NCBI RefSeq assembly: GCF_910592395.1
Contig: NC_088318.1
Location: 3,906,001-3,970,000, forward strand
Length of the DNA: 64,000 nucleotides
Direction of reading: 5' to 3'
Source of the DNA: Lineus longissimus
Taxonomy: Eukaryota > Nemertea > Pilidiophora > Heteronemertea > Lineidae
The translations under genes were made by a program, and so were the position numbers. The notes under the pieces are model-generated. The model saw only the letters and a program-made list of their open reading frames with translations, was not told the origin of the DNA and ran no database searches. Within the stretch, counting starts at the first letter, position 1. Every line of letters starts with the position of its first letter. Positions 44,086 through 58,000 of this stretch are shown here, one piece after another.

Positions 44086-47000
44086 TCACTGTCCACCTAG
44101 TGTATTCCCTTGGCCCCATAGATGACGACCTTCGTTTGGTCCTCGGTTCTCTTCTCGACGACTTGCTGGGGCCTGTCCGAATCCAGAAACACCGCCTCTT
44201 CTGTTCGGGAAATATTTATATCTGAAAGTGATACAAGAAACTTGTTAGTGTGACAATAATTAATGGGATTGAATTTAACACTGCCATCGCTGCCATGGCA
44301 GTCGGTGCCCACCAAAATAGCCTTCCTGCCCTTACAATATTCTTTCACATTTGCTCTAAAATGGGTGCCCTGATCTGATAATTTTTTAATTCAAATTTCA
44401 AGGCCTGATAATATAGACCTCTCTGAGAATGTTATGCAGTGACAAAGTGCTATATAAGAGCTCGATAGTTTGTCACATTATGTATTAAAATTCCACCTTG
44501 ATAGAACATGATAGTAGCAGAACCCGGAAGAGAAAATATTTCGTAATTGTGCATAAAAACATTTGTTTCAAACTATGCATAAATTTCATACTTACAAAAA
44601 TGATGGAGTGTTGATGAATCGTACTCCACCAAAGTCTTGTGGATATTTAAACATTAGGAAGAAGTAGAGATGTCCAACAAAGATGCCGATCAGTTCACTT
44701 ATTCCCCTGAAAATAGAAAGAAGTTAAATGATTAGTGCAAAAAAATAATTTTCAGACTGCCCAACGGTCGACCACCATGTTTCGCCCCTGCGGAGATTTG
44801 GCCCGAGTGGCTTGTTTTGATGTGAGTTCTCCCCCTTCATGACCTCATGGAATTGGCCACCCAGCTCAGTTAGCGACATGATGTCATTTGAACTTATTAC
44901 CCCATTATGCCCCAGGAAATCATCTATCTAGTGCCAAGCATGGTCATTGATTCTCTCTATCGGATTTCTGTAGACAAGTACTATAGGTATGGGATAGCAT
45001 TTTATACCTTGTTAAAAAAAACCCAACCGGGAACCCAATTTACCAGAATATTTGTTACGTTGTGTCATTTTTAAAGGCATCACAAACAAACATCACAATC
45101 ACCACGCAGTAAGTGGCAATACTGTTATACAGGCTAAAAGTAACCAAGAAATTGGCACGAGAAAATCCGAAAATTTCTAGTCTCAAACCCCAATACTATT
45201 AAAATAATTGTACTCTCAGTATACCCGAGAGAAATTTATGTCAAGTCCCTCGACGTAAAGAACTTACCCTCCTCTGATGATCATGTTGAATGCCACCAAC
45301 ACCCATGGGAGGTACATGGCCTGAAAGAGAGAGAAATCTTATGAGCAATCTACAGCAAAAGCAGGTCTAAAGAACTATGGTCCATATATAAGTTGTTAGC
45401 ATTGAAAGCAAAGAAGCCTATACTAGACATAAAAGATTTGGATGTCCCTTAGCAGACAGTTGCTAAAGATTTACAAGGTATGTGTGTGGAAATGATGAAA
45501 AAAGTGTTACATCTCATTCTCCATCTTCTTCTTCTTCTTCTCGTTCGCTTTCTCCATCTTCTTATTTCAATAGGAGTGCAACAATGAGCCAAGGTTAGAA
45601 CAGTTGTTTGACTTCTCTGTTGGTCACGGAAAGAATTTGTTTCTAAATAATAAGGTTGCTCTTATCAGAAAGGGAGACAAGCTTACCTTGAATTGAGTGC
45701 CAAACCAGAACTGGACAATTTGATCTCTGTTCAACTGACACCAGACGTACATCACACTCAGAACAAAGGGATCCATCAACAACTGGAATATTAACAAGTA
45801 AATCAGAAAACAGAAAAGTAAAACAAGACTACAGCAATAATCAAGTTAGTAGTTTCCCATGCCTTTTGATCTTTCTTTTGTACAAGTCCTATGAAATGCA
45901 ACATAATTTTACGACAAGTTTGTTTTGGCCTCTATAAATATTCTTCAACTCCTGCCTCTACTCAAACACCGAAAGATTTACAGAAAGTTTCTACACTTAG
46001 TTTACGATGGTATGCGACACAAACTGGGCTACGATGACTTAAAGCTACTGCAATCTCTTTTCAATTTGTCATCCGCGCCAGCATTTTATCCTGGTGATGA
46101 TTTTACTTACCATCAGCTCAGCTAAGAATCCAATGATCTGAGGAAAAGTTAAAGAGATTTTCAATGATTATTTGGAAATATTTCACACCTGCAGAATATA
46201 ACACAGTGGCAGCGACTTACACTCAGTGTAAATACGCTGGTGTCAAGTACAGTAACATCTCAACATCCATTTCCAATAGCAACAGAGAGAATACGCTAGA
46301 GTGTACGCCGTTCAAGACCTGCTTACACATACAAAAACGCTGTCTTGGGAAGGCTTCCACTTGTGACATGGCTATTTATTTCCAGCTCTTTGGTTCTACC
46401 AACCTCCTCCTTCTATCCAGTGTCGAACCCCAAGAACAGGACAACTTAAAACAAACAATGTGGTTATACATTAAATTCTACATTGAGGCATGCATTATTT
46501 CACTTCAGCAAGAAAATATTTGTTCCAAAAGGATACCACAAGAATCACTGAATTGAATATCAGCATGAAGAGGTAATCAGCCGGTCTTCCATCAAAAACA
46601 CCTGGAAGTGAAAGTCATAAGCGTCAACAAAGGTAAAGTAGCTAAATATATAAAGGTTTATTGGTGCCTTGTGTTAAGGTTTTGGTGTACAGAGCAAGCC
46701 CTAAGGACATTAATATTGCAGCGGTACTCATGATCGTGACCACTGAATTTTAATCTGACCGCTGAATTTACGCCTGGAAAATACTGATGTTGATACACCT
46801 TTCGAGAAATGGGGCGCTGAGTGTCCAAAATAGTGATGTCATAAGGGGAACTAGGCCTTATGGTGGAGGGACAAAGGAGATAGTCATGGTTGACCAACAC
46901 ACTTGAATGCCTTTAATGACAGACAAGGGGGAAAAAGTTAGTTCCAATGCAAGCCACCAATTTCGGGAAGCATGTATATGTCTTTAAAGGCGGTGGAAGA

Positions 47001-47604
47001 AATTGGTTTGGTGGCCTATGCTCTCTCTCAGAAGGGCAACGCACTATTTTCTCTCTCTTCCATATGAAACGTTTGGAAAAGATTTTGTGATGGCTTTTTT
47101 GAAAATAGGCAATGCAGGTGGCATTACTTGATCAGTTACTCACCAGTTTCGGTCCTTGTGGAATATGAATACAGGAAGTATAGATTGATGAGATAATGGA
47201 AACCAGTCATCGGTGTGATGGGGTAGTAAAACAGTGCTGTGATTGGCCGCCATATCTGAAAAACAAATTCGAGACTAGATTATCCAGCGAATTTTTACAG
47301 AGTCAGATCTAATGACCGACTCATTCATTTATTTTTGTCGAAATTTTTCATTTTTGTCTTTTTTAAAGGGATTTTCTAATGTTTTTTGAAAGTTGTTACA
47401 TCAAACAAACCAAGTGAAGGATGGCCTAACCAATGTTTCTATACATACCTGGAATTTGTGGAAGAATAAATTCCAATCTAGGATCATATAATATGGACTC
47501 AGAAGTCCTATTTTGCCAAGGAGAGGGAATGCTACAGCTAACGTGAACCAGTAGCGGGAGATCTGAGGGATACTCCGGTACCAATCGCCTATGTCGTTAG
47601 ACAT
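44086..47604 (-). CDS. DERL1: Derlin-1 (8 coding exons)
   Basis: Rhomboid pseudoprotease of the ER membrane that helps retrotranslocate misfolded proteins for ER-associated degradation. Exons: 47604-47449, 47255-47144, 46601-46537, 46138-46112, 45782-45687, 45320-45268, 44706-44596, 44221-44086 (stop TGA). Phases are consistent and the product is 251 aa, the same length as human DERL1. It starts MSNDIGDWYRSIPQISRYWF. The conserved WR motif is in IWRPITALFYYP; further landmarks are FDGRPADYLFML, QLNRDQIVQFWFGT and LIGIFVGHLYFFLMF. The C-terminus ends GRHLWGQGNTLGGQ, the SHP box that recruits p97/VCP. The 27-nt exon 46138-46112 (IIGFLAELM) is a true micro-exon: with it the loop length equals human. 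The upstream exon then must end at 46537. A TTGCACTTGCAG acceptor-like site just upstream (47666) suggests a 5' UTR intron. Confidence 0.97.
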
Positions 47605-49094
47605 CTTGATAAGTTTATGTCCCGATTTGGACCAACTTGAAAAAACCTTCTTTCAGGTTACCTGCAAGTGCAAGGAAGAAATAGGACAAGGTTATCCATA
47701 ATCGTTATCAATGTGAATGTGATGTCGTTATCCAACTTATCATCACGAAAAAACTTGGTCTGTCTTGCACATGCGCAAATGAGGATGATCCACCAAGCGT
47801 TCTCCTCACTCCTGCATGCTATGCTGTGACAGACAATGTGGCTTCAGATGATGGTCATCTTCCATTCATTCAACGACACTGTCACACTGTCCCTTCATTC
47901 ACCGACTGTTTGTTGAGTGTGGCAGTCCAAAAAAGTCTATAATAGGATTCAGTGCGAGTCCAAAGCCCCCCCCCCCCCCCCAACTACTAAGAGCAATGGC
48001 CATGCCCACTACCACAACACGCACACATACATACACACGACACCATGACAAGGGAACTCAATCGTCCATGCATTGTTTGTCGTAAGCCAATGCACTGTCA
48101 AGTGCTCTGCTTGCCTTCTCATAGAACTTCTACTAGCCTATGCTGGGAATTCATGCCATTTGATTTTCCCTTTCACTTGGCTCTGCATTTTTGGGATCTG
48201 ACAGCGATTTCGCACCACTTACCTAGCCTAAATATGTGCACTGAGCTCTGTAAATAGCAAATACGTGTCTACAATCGTCCCACCACCTACAATGACGGTG
48301 TTTTTGGATGATTTTGCGAAAAAGGAACAAGAAGTACGTGGCACAACCAGGACAGTTTTCATGCCGACAGCTGCTGCCCCCTTTTGGTCAGAAGAGTTTT
48401 TGGAGCCGGCGGCCGATGCGGAAAATAAATACTGATTGGTGAAAACAACGAGACGACAACAACATGTAAGAAATCCCAAAATTTGATGAAAAATATTTAT
48501 AAAAGTAGACTTCTTGTCGATATCGTCTGCCCAAATAAGATAAAAAAAGTATCTGTGTCGTAGAAAACATATATTTCAGCCTAGCATAATAATAAAAAAA
48601 GCTATGAAACTTTAAGAACAGGCAGCAATTCTGTTGGAAGAAGAGACTTGGTTTTTGGATTTTTTCAGTGAAATGAATGTACATTCGGCCCTGTACATCG
48701 CATGCATGTGAATCAGTGTATGGGATGTACTGCAAGTGTAGGTAGGGCCTACAAAATTGCTTGTCTGACAACCTCAGGGTCTGGTGTTTTTGACTGTGAA
48801 GATCTATTGTAAGATGGTTGGTTTTGCCGACCCTAGGGGTACATCATACATGCTTATCTTGCAAAGGGCCCGGCCTATTTAGTCCAAACCATTTTTCAAG
48901 AACACCTCTTCCCTGGAATCGCATCACAGCCTTGGAATGATCAATGATGTCGTAATACCGGCATAGTAAAAAAATGTCCTGTTGTCTCATCTTCATTTAT
49001 TGATAGGTTTCAAACTGCATCGTCATCTATTCTTTTAAAAGTTATCGTCACTTGTTTCAGAAACTGTCGAGTGGTCCAGAATACTTTTTAAAAG
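47605..49094. promoter_or_regulatory. Shared upstream region between divergent DERL1 and CNOT10
   Basis: The two start codons are 1.49 kb apart and face away from each other. Contains a poly-C run at 47968-47981 and no repeat element that I can define. An acceptor-like TTGTTTCAG at about 49059 suggests CNOT10 has a 5' UTR intron. No TATA box or other core promoter element can be defended. Bidirectional promoter use is inference from layout only. Confidence 0.4.
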
Positions 49095-52000
49095 ATGGAT
49101 TCGAAAGCTGAAGATGTACCTGAGCGGACGGAAGGGACCTACCAGTCACTGCCACCGGTTACAGACCACGAGAGGGACATCGCAAGCAGATGTGCAAGTG
49201 ATTTCGAGAAAGGAAATTTCGAGAGCTGTTTGGCGGGAATAAGCAACTTGTACTCGGTTAGGACACTGGATCCTAAAGTGATGCACAATAAGGGAGTAGC
49301 AGAGTACTACATATCTGGCTTGCGGAAAACTGACGAATTTAGGAAGTGTATGAACAGTGTTTGTCACCTGGTAGGTTATCGGCACGGAGTGAAATAAAGG
49401 TGTTTTATAAATGCTTGCAGCCTCTACTTTAGAGAAATGTAACTGAGTGCAAGGTCAAAAGAGTACCATACTGAGTTTTTGTAAGTTTCATCTGACGAGA
49501 ATGTAAAAACCTTGAAGACGAGTCAAGACATTCTTTATTTTCTATCAATTTAAAAAAAATAATTTATAAAAAATCTCTCCGCATCTGAATGAAGTATTGT
49601 TTTATTTGTCAGCAAGTCTATGAAACGTGATTTTAAATAAGTGATGCTATTGTATCAGTGATACAAAAAATTGGGTTTAGAACCCCCCAAAAAATGAATG
49701 GTTTATAAAATTTAATCTGTTGCTTCTGTCTTGTACTTTATATAATGAGAAATCAATTTATATCATCTTTCTCTTCAGTGTCAAGTAAGCCTGGACAACA
49801 TAGCCACTTTAGATGACGTTGATCACTGCATTGTTTACTACAATCATGCTGTTATCCTACACCACCTCAAACAGTATCAAACAGCACTTGCTGTTATGGA
49901 CAAACTCTTTCAGTACATAGAACCATTAGGTAAGTTATCCTGCACCACCTCAAACAGTATCAAACAGCACTTGCTGTTATGGACAAACTCTTTCAGTACA
50001 AAGAACCTTTAGGTAAGTTATCCTGCACCACCTCAAACAGTATCAGACAGCACTTGCTGTTATGGACAAACTCTCAGTACATAGAACCATTAGGTAAGTT
50101 ATCCTGCACCACCTCAAACAGTATCAAATGGCACTTGCTGTTATGGACAAACTTTCAGTACATAGAACCATTAGGTAAGTTATCCTGCATCACCTCAAAC
50201 AGTATCAAACAGCACTTGCTGTTATGGACAAACTTTCAGTACATAGAACCATTAGGTAAGTTCCCCTGCACTGCCTCAAGTGGTATCTAACAAGACTTGC
50301 TGTTATTGATATATTCTTTCAGTACAGTCCTGCACCAAAAGGTATCAAGCAGACATGATGGGCAATGTCTTATATGACAATTCTTATAAGTTTTCTTTTA
50401 TATTTTCAGAGGAAAACATAGCCAGAAAAATAGCTTTTCTTCATGTGGAATTATACCTTTGCACACAGCAGGTATGTGAGTTTTGTGTCATCAGGGGTCA
50501 GGCGCCATCATTTCAGTGGTCACTCCTAGTTGCAGCTGCTGGCTGACATCAGTGTATTTCTAAGTAGAAAATAAAGTGCCATCGGTCGATTCTCTAGAGT
50601 ACAAAGCAGCCTTCAGATGAACAACCAGTTCTTATAAAGTAATGAAAAAACATGCATTGTTTTTAGCCGGAGAAAGCTTATGCCATGCTAGGATTCATTG
50701 AGAAGAATATTCTGAGCAACGGGAAGTCGCAGCAGCAGACTCCAGACAAGGACAGAGAACAGGGCCACAGAGACAGTGAAATGTCTGGAGATGTGTGGAG
50801 ACCTAAGATTAGTCAGGTTGGTGCTGTTAGGTGAACTACTGTGTCGTTTATGTGCCGTAGGGGCGATAGACTCCTGACTTGACCATAGTTTGGGGTCAGA
50901 GTTACTCTGACCTCAAACCTTGGCCAGGTCAAAAATAAAACTGGCCTTCTCCTGCATGCCTGGTCTTCAAGGCTCATTGAGTAGCATCTTAGGTGAACTG
51001 ACTCCAAAGCTGATACGTTTCATCTTCGTAAAATCTTCTTGTCTTCTTTTGGCACCAGTGACTTGTTTCTTGAACATCTGCAGAATCTTCCCGCCATGTG
51101 ACGTCTTGGGTTTGAGCTTGACTGCCTTGTTTGTACATTCGAGCATTAAGAGCGCTGAATAATGACTCCGAAACTAAAGGCCCTCTATCATTATTTCAGT
51201 ATAAAGCCCGGTGTTACTTGATGTTGAAGTCTATGAAAGCCTGTAAGCGCGAGATCAAGAATATGATGAACTCTGTTGGACTGGTGAGTAGTGATTTTCC
51301 CATTGGAATGAAATGTTGATAGTAATCAGTTCCAGCAAATAAAAAACACACTCGCATATGACGTATATACGTAATGATTTACGAATGTGCTTGAATTGTG
51401 ATGTGTCCATACATTTATGTAAATCGATACGAATGCGTCATATGGCAGTAATTTAATTCCTCAACAATTTTGAAGTACTAAACGTTCCAAAAGCATTCAG
51501 ATGTTTTGTGTAATGCCAGTTCCTTTTGTGAGGCCCTTCAATATGACCAAGACCTGCCCAAAAAGCATGGTGAAATCATAAATCGTACCCTATTGGACAC
51601 TAAGTGCTCAAATCATAAAAATAGTTTGCAAGCTTTAAACATTATTTCATCAAGAAATTGAGAAAAAACCATGATGTTCCAAAAACATCGATTTCGCCAG
51701 CTTCTTTTGATGAATTTGTAGTGATTCATTTCTGACAAGGAAATAATAGAACTTTGACCCATTTTCTAAGGGACCACAGCTTGTGTATCTGAAGAGCAAC
51801 TTTGAATACCTCCGTGGCAATTACAGAAAAGCCATCAAGGTGCTCAACTCGGCGCCGTCCCAAACCAAGGGACCCCAAGAGACTGGGGAGTGTATACCTG
51901 CTATGTACTACAACAACATGGCATGTATTCACTTCCACATGAGGAAGCACAACTTGGGGGCTTTCTATCTGAGAAAGGCTCTACAGGAGAATGAGAATGC

Positions 52001-55000
52001 TAGTAAGGATGTCAGCAGGACCGATCTGAGTGAGTTGAGCTTTTGATGATATGAAAAATACATCATGGACCCGCCTGATGTATCATATTAGGAAGTTGCC
52101 TGATATATTTTTGATTATGTGGAAGTACTGTAGGAATTGCATTGACATGAGGAAACCAGCCTTGTAAAAGTTATCTCCTAACCATCCCCCACCAACTAAT
52201 GGAAAATGCCTTAGATGCCGGGGGATGGATATTTGATGAGAGGAGAGTTTCTGAGGAATAGTTTATTGACTTTAGCTCTCAGCTTATCTGAGCCAGGTAA
52301 CCTTCTGCTGAGTTGCCCGACCAAAGGCTGAGGTCAACATATGTTGTTATATAACCGATCTTGCTATCACATCCTGGTTGCTTTGTAGTCGACCAAATTA
52401 CTTCTAATTTTGCCTCATCACAGTAAATTAGTCATGATCACATGATGATCCTGGCCCGAGTGTTATCACTGGTTACGCTGGTCATTAGGTAGATAATGTA
52501 AATATGCCGATCATCACTGTGCAGTATCAGCGGGGTGCTTGAAGTTGGAGGGTGACTAAATGTTTTACAGGGCTGGTTTCCTCATGAGTTGCCAATGGGT
52601 AGAATTGGAAAAGGCCTAGATTTTCATCTGTATATGGTCAAGGCCAATATAAGTGACATTTCTTCTTTGAAAGGGCCTTCTAGTCTTGAACAATTTCCGA
52701 TAATTGTCACTGTCGATCGGTCAAATCATTCAGGTAATACCTTAACCCACCCTCTAATGAAATTGATGACTTGACCTATTATCTCAGTAGGACAGTATTC
52801 GAGGCGTTTTAAAAGTTTTTTACTGATACTAGATTTATTGACAGGTGTCCCCTATTAAATACCAGATTTTTAGAAAGAAAGAGTATCTATTTCATAAATG
52901 AAACTTCAAGTATTCACAGTGTCTTTCATACATGCAGCTTATTGATAAAGTAAATGTCACATCTCAACTTCTCAGGTAAATCTCTCTCCGGTCTGCCCGT
53001 CTTCACGTTGGGTATCAGTCGTCATCACGAGCTTCTCTACAACATGGGCATACAGCTGTTGCATTGTGGGAAGGCTTTGGCGGCATTCGAATGTCTGATC
53101 ATCGCCATCCAGGTGTATCACACGAACCCACGTCTCTGGTTACGACTGGCGGAGTGTTGTATACAAGCAAATAAAGAGGTATGTGTATGTTGAGAGACGA
53201 AAACTCTTGAGGGTGGAGCTGAAATGTTGTCAGAATCCCGAGCTGATCATTTCCTCAAAGATGCAGAAGTAACTGCTAAAATTAAAGATACTTAGGTCTC
53301 TGGTCAAAGATGGTAGAGGTGAAAGTATTGGTTGGCTTCAGTGCAAGCCAGCAGTTGCTTTCGTTGCCCCTCTGCCCAACTTATTGAAGGATTCTGAAGG
53401 CACTCTTACAAGTTGCTGGTCTGACCGTACTCCATGGCTTGATCTGATTAACTTTACGGTGCCTTCAGTTCAGCCATTACGCTATCTTTGTCTTGATCTG
53501 CAGAGCGGCACATGAAATGACACCCTGCACCACCACTGATCTGCACAGCGGTGCATGCTCGGTCTAAGTCACAGTGCCGCCATCTTCAAACAGTGTTTGT
53601 AACAAAGGGTGCGAGCCCTGCCTGTTGTTTGCTACATGCTTTTAAACTGTAGCTTGCTTCGAGTGTTGACGAGGGGCAAAAATATTAGGGGTTGGCAATG
53701 TACTTCCAGTGTCTTGGTCACCAAAATGGCCGGTAGCAAAAGTTTAACTTTTTTTTGTTGTCTTCCTGTTACAGAACAACGATGAAGACCGAAAACTAAG
53801 TCATCGCCTCGAGGTGGTTCAAGGATCAGTTGGCTCTGGTGTTCATAGGAAACTTATCATCGGGCCTGGTATAACTTCTAATTACAAGTTAAGGTGAGAC
53901 GTTACTGAAATTTGAGTGACTGGACCATGAAAACGGCATGCCTACACCAAAAAAAGTCTTTGGATTGAAAGCAATTAAAACCTATTATTTTGTTTGTATC
54001 ACACATTGTAGGTTTGGGACAGGTTTCCAGCCAGGCCTTTTTACCTGTACCAGGTCATCACATGTAGCAGTGTGACCAGCGCGACCAGGTCATCACATGT
54101 AGCAGGGTGACCATCACGTGCAAAAAAAAGTTGTTTTTCCGTTCTATACCTCATATTATGCTTAGGAATACAGCTTCATTTTTCTAATTGCTGGAAAGTT
54201 TTTGCCTTGTCTATGGGTTTTCAAATCCTTGCCAAAGCTTGTGACACAGCTTGAAACTTGGGAATCATCCCTAATATAAATTCATGCTGTGACTCCGTCA
54301 CTTCGTTTGCGATATCATTTTCATTTCAAGATTCGCGTCTGCTTATTTTTAGCAATGAGTCTGCTGCCATCCCCACAACCAGCTTAGAATTTGCTGCAAT
54401 GTGTCTGCGGAATGCCTTGACATTGCTCCCAGATGAGAGGATTCCCCCAGTACCATCGGAGGATGCAGAACCAGGGTAAGCTCAGGGCTCGAAACTCGTG
54501 GACGGATCAAGCGCAGGTTAATGCCGTTGTGCCCTCCCTCTTTGCCTTGGTGCCCTAGAAATTATTTTGTTCCCGAAAACAACTTTTTCATCATTATTTC
54601 CATGTGTGCCCTTTTTTCTCAAAACAAGCAAAAGTGCCCTTTTTGGCAAAAACTGCTGTGCCCTTTTAAAACGTGTTGTTAGGTCTGTAACCTGTCCAAA
54701 AGATTGGTGTCTAGTCAAAGCGGTCTCAAGCCAAACATCCTCGGGTTAGCAAGAGTCGAACGTCTTCCTCATCTTAGATTTTGAAAATCACGCCTCATGT
54801 TCAACTTGGAATATTTCTTCAATAAAAATTGATGTGTTAGTTGACGATAGATGTTGTGTGTTTGAAACGACCTATGCGATTGCTTGCAGTTTTGTAGGAT
54901 TTTTTCCCAAGTTATTTACCTTTCTTATATTTGACTCTTGTACATTCCAGGAAACCAGCCCACGATTCTCCACTGCCAGCACCTCCAGCTAACCCCATGA

Positions 55001-58000
55001 AAGCAAATGAAGTGGCTAATCTAAGGTAACAATTACTAGGTTTATTGTTCATGAAGTTGACCCGTAGCTACAAAACGTTGCTGTTCATATACAGTAGAAC
55101 CTCTCTAAAAAGGACACCCTCGGGACTGACAAGTGCTGTCCTTAATAGAGAGGTGTCCTGATTAGAGGTCAAATTGAATGGAAACAACCAATTTGGGACC
55201 AGAACTAATGTCCTTAATAGAGAGGGTGTCCTTAATTCTGGTCGAGTTCAAGTGAGCGCCTTGTGGTTGCTCCTTGAAACCCCTGATTGATTTCTGTGGA
55301 GACCGGGGTAATAATATGATATCCCAAAGCGCTTTGAGCGAGAACTATAGTGTCATGGAATTGCTTTATAAAAGACTCATTATTGGTCGTCGCGAGAGCA
55401 GACCCTTATTGTCAGGTTCTGTCATTATGTTTGTGGCAGCATGTGCCTAGCAACCATGCCTAGCAACGGGCATTTTACACTAAAAAATATCTTTAAAATC
55501 ATTTTTTTTTAAATTTGGTTCCGAGGAATTGTTTGCAGTACATTCAGCCTCTTTGTCACCAATTTTGAGACAAATCGGAGTAAAAGTGTAGACGCTGAAT
55601 CGATTTGTTTCAGGTCCGTTTAGCTAAATGGCGAGATTGACTATGAATGAAGATAGTTTTAGCCCTAGGATGCTCGGCAGTTGTTGAATTGAAATGCAAA
55701 TTGCGTTGCCAGTATTTGTCCTATTGTAATAAAACTTAAGTTTTCATTAAAGTTCGTTATCTTGTTCATTAAGTCCTTCGTCTCATGTAAAATGCGAAAT
55801 GAATAAAATTATTAACTGGGAGCTCAAAATTGATGAGCGTGTATACGTAGCATGCAGGAATGTTGTGCTGGCCAGCGAGCAGTATGGTGAGTTTCTTCAC
55901 AAAGCTACGTGTCTTTATCGATGATGTATGAAGAAACTACGAAGACCCAATGTAAGCAGTAATCTAATCTGTAATACTCTCAAATTTCAACGAAATCAAT
56001 CAAGTATTTGCCGAGAAATTAGAAATTACGCACAACTTTACAGGATCGCGTCAGCCATAATAATGACATTAATGTACATGCAAATGAGGACTGTCACTTG
56101 CTCGTCAATACCGAGCAGCTAATCACGTGGGCATAATTATGATAATAAGGTACAGCGGTGGAAAAATTCAAATTCAAATTCAAATTCTTTATTACTCTTA
56201 AACGCTAAATAGTCTGGTTCTATGACCTCGATCTCCGGGCTTTTGGTAGGGTTTAGGAACGGGTCAGGTAACAACAACCGTCTACAAATAACACGGCAGA
56301 AAAGAGGAGTGTTATTTTTAGATTCAGCCATTGTTGTAATTTCCCGAGCCAATTATCGTTTTACAGTCGAATTGAGCGCTGTATCTGTCCTAGGGTTATG
56401 CACTATTATTGAACACATCATTCTACACTGTAGAAATACCGGAATTACTCTTAAAATGCGCGATTACGGTTATTTTATGTTTCAGACAAAGGGGTTTCCC
56501 CATATAATGACGTCACTTTTAGCGATATTGTCATTTTCGCAAAAGTACGATTTGGGACGCTAAACCTTGACCGATTGCGTTGGTTTTTGCAGGATAGGTT
56601 GTTTATAATACTAAAAAAAATTAGGCATAAGAATTTTTGTGGAAATGGTGGTTTAAGCTATTGTTCTATTTATAGATTTTTGTTATTGCCTGACCTACGA
56701 CAGCGAGAGTAAGGTCAGGAGCCCAGACTATAAAACGCCCACTAGGGGCCAACGGTTACATAAAATAATTACAAAATATACAATATAAAGTTACAGGGTA
56801 TACAAAATAAGATCACAAATATTTAAAGACAAAAACATAATAATGGAAATCAGGACAATATAGAGTTACGCAGTTTAAAGAACTCGTTGATAATCGCAGC
56901 AGAGGGAGGTGAAGGATTTTTCAGAAAAATTGTAGTCAGATCCGACAGAGACAGAAAATGGAGATCACTTCTATTACAACTGCAATGAGTTTTGCTGTTT
57001 TGACGCATATTTAGGGCACACCGCAAGGAAGTGAAAATCATCCTCAACCTCCCCTGACTTGCAAACCTCACACTTTCTTAGACTACAGTGTCTCCCAGTT
57101 TTGATTCTTAGACAATGGGCTTCCAGCATCAATTTTGTGATACAAGCCCTGTGTTTCACTGATTTAATATCATTTAAATATGTTTGAAGTTCAAATGAAA
57201 ACATAAGATTACTATACATCGAGTTTTTTATTTGTTGCGATTTCACCAAAAATTTCATGTTGACAAATATCTCTAATCGTTTACTGGGCATTAGAGTATA
57301 ATATTTTCCAGTTATCCACATTAATATTCATTTGATCAAGCCATAGGTACCCCAACCCGGAGGAATTAAGAACAACATTTCCAAACTTTGGGGATGTTCT
57401 GGCATCAACGCGACGACCCATATTCGCCTATAGGCTTGTTATTATTATTATTATTATTAATAGAGAGGTGTCCGCTAAGGGAGGTTCTACTGTACTTGTT
57501 TCATTACCTGCTGCACTTTCACTATTTGCTATGAATTCTGACATTCTATTCGTCTAAGAAATCACACGGAATACAGCCCATGGTGTTCATGTACTTTTGA
57601 CGCTGTTCAATAAAAATTCTGTTTATGAAATCTCCTGAGAAGAAACGCCCCAAATCCTGTGGCAAATGTCAATACTGCTACTGAATAATAGACCACCATA
57701 AATGATATGTATTTCAAGAGGAGTCCGGCCAACAGGGGTCCTACTCCAGTCCCCAGGGTATAGCATCCAATGTATAGAGAAAACGCTTTGGCAGTCTCTC
57801 CTCCATAGTTAACTTCCGCCACAGAGGATATGAAATTGGAAAGCAGTCCTATGGACAGGCCGTGAGCCATTCTGATCAATATCTCCGGTACGACTGCTTG
57901 CCATACATCAGTGCAAAGTGGGTAGACTAATAAACCAAGAGTCAAGGATGAGAATCCAACAAACGTCATCAACCAGGATGTCTGTTTTGTCACGATGATT

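Noticed and set aside
46546-46560. Earlier splice donor for DERL1 exon 3 (after FNS)
   Set aside because: It would delete four residues from a transmembrane segment; the donor at 46536 restores the exact length of the human protein.
55858-55886. A 29-nt exon (GAATGTTGTGCTGGCC and onward) that would read NVVLASEQY after CNOT10 exon 10
   Set aside because: The reading resembles human CSILACSAY, but 62828-62941 provides [13 protein letters not shown] in the correct phase and aligns fully, leaving no room for the small exon.
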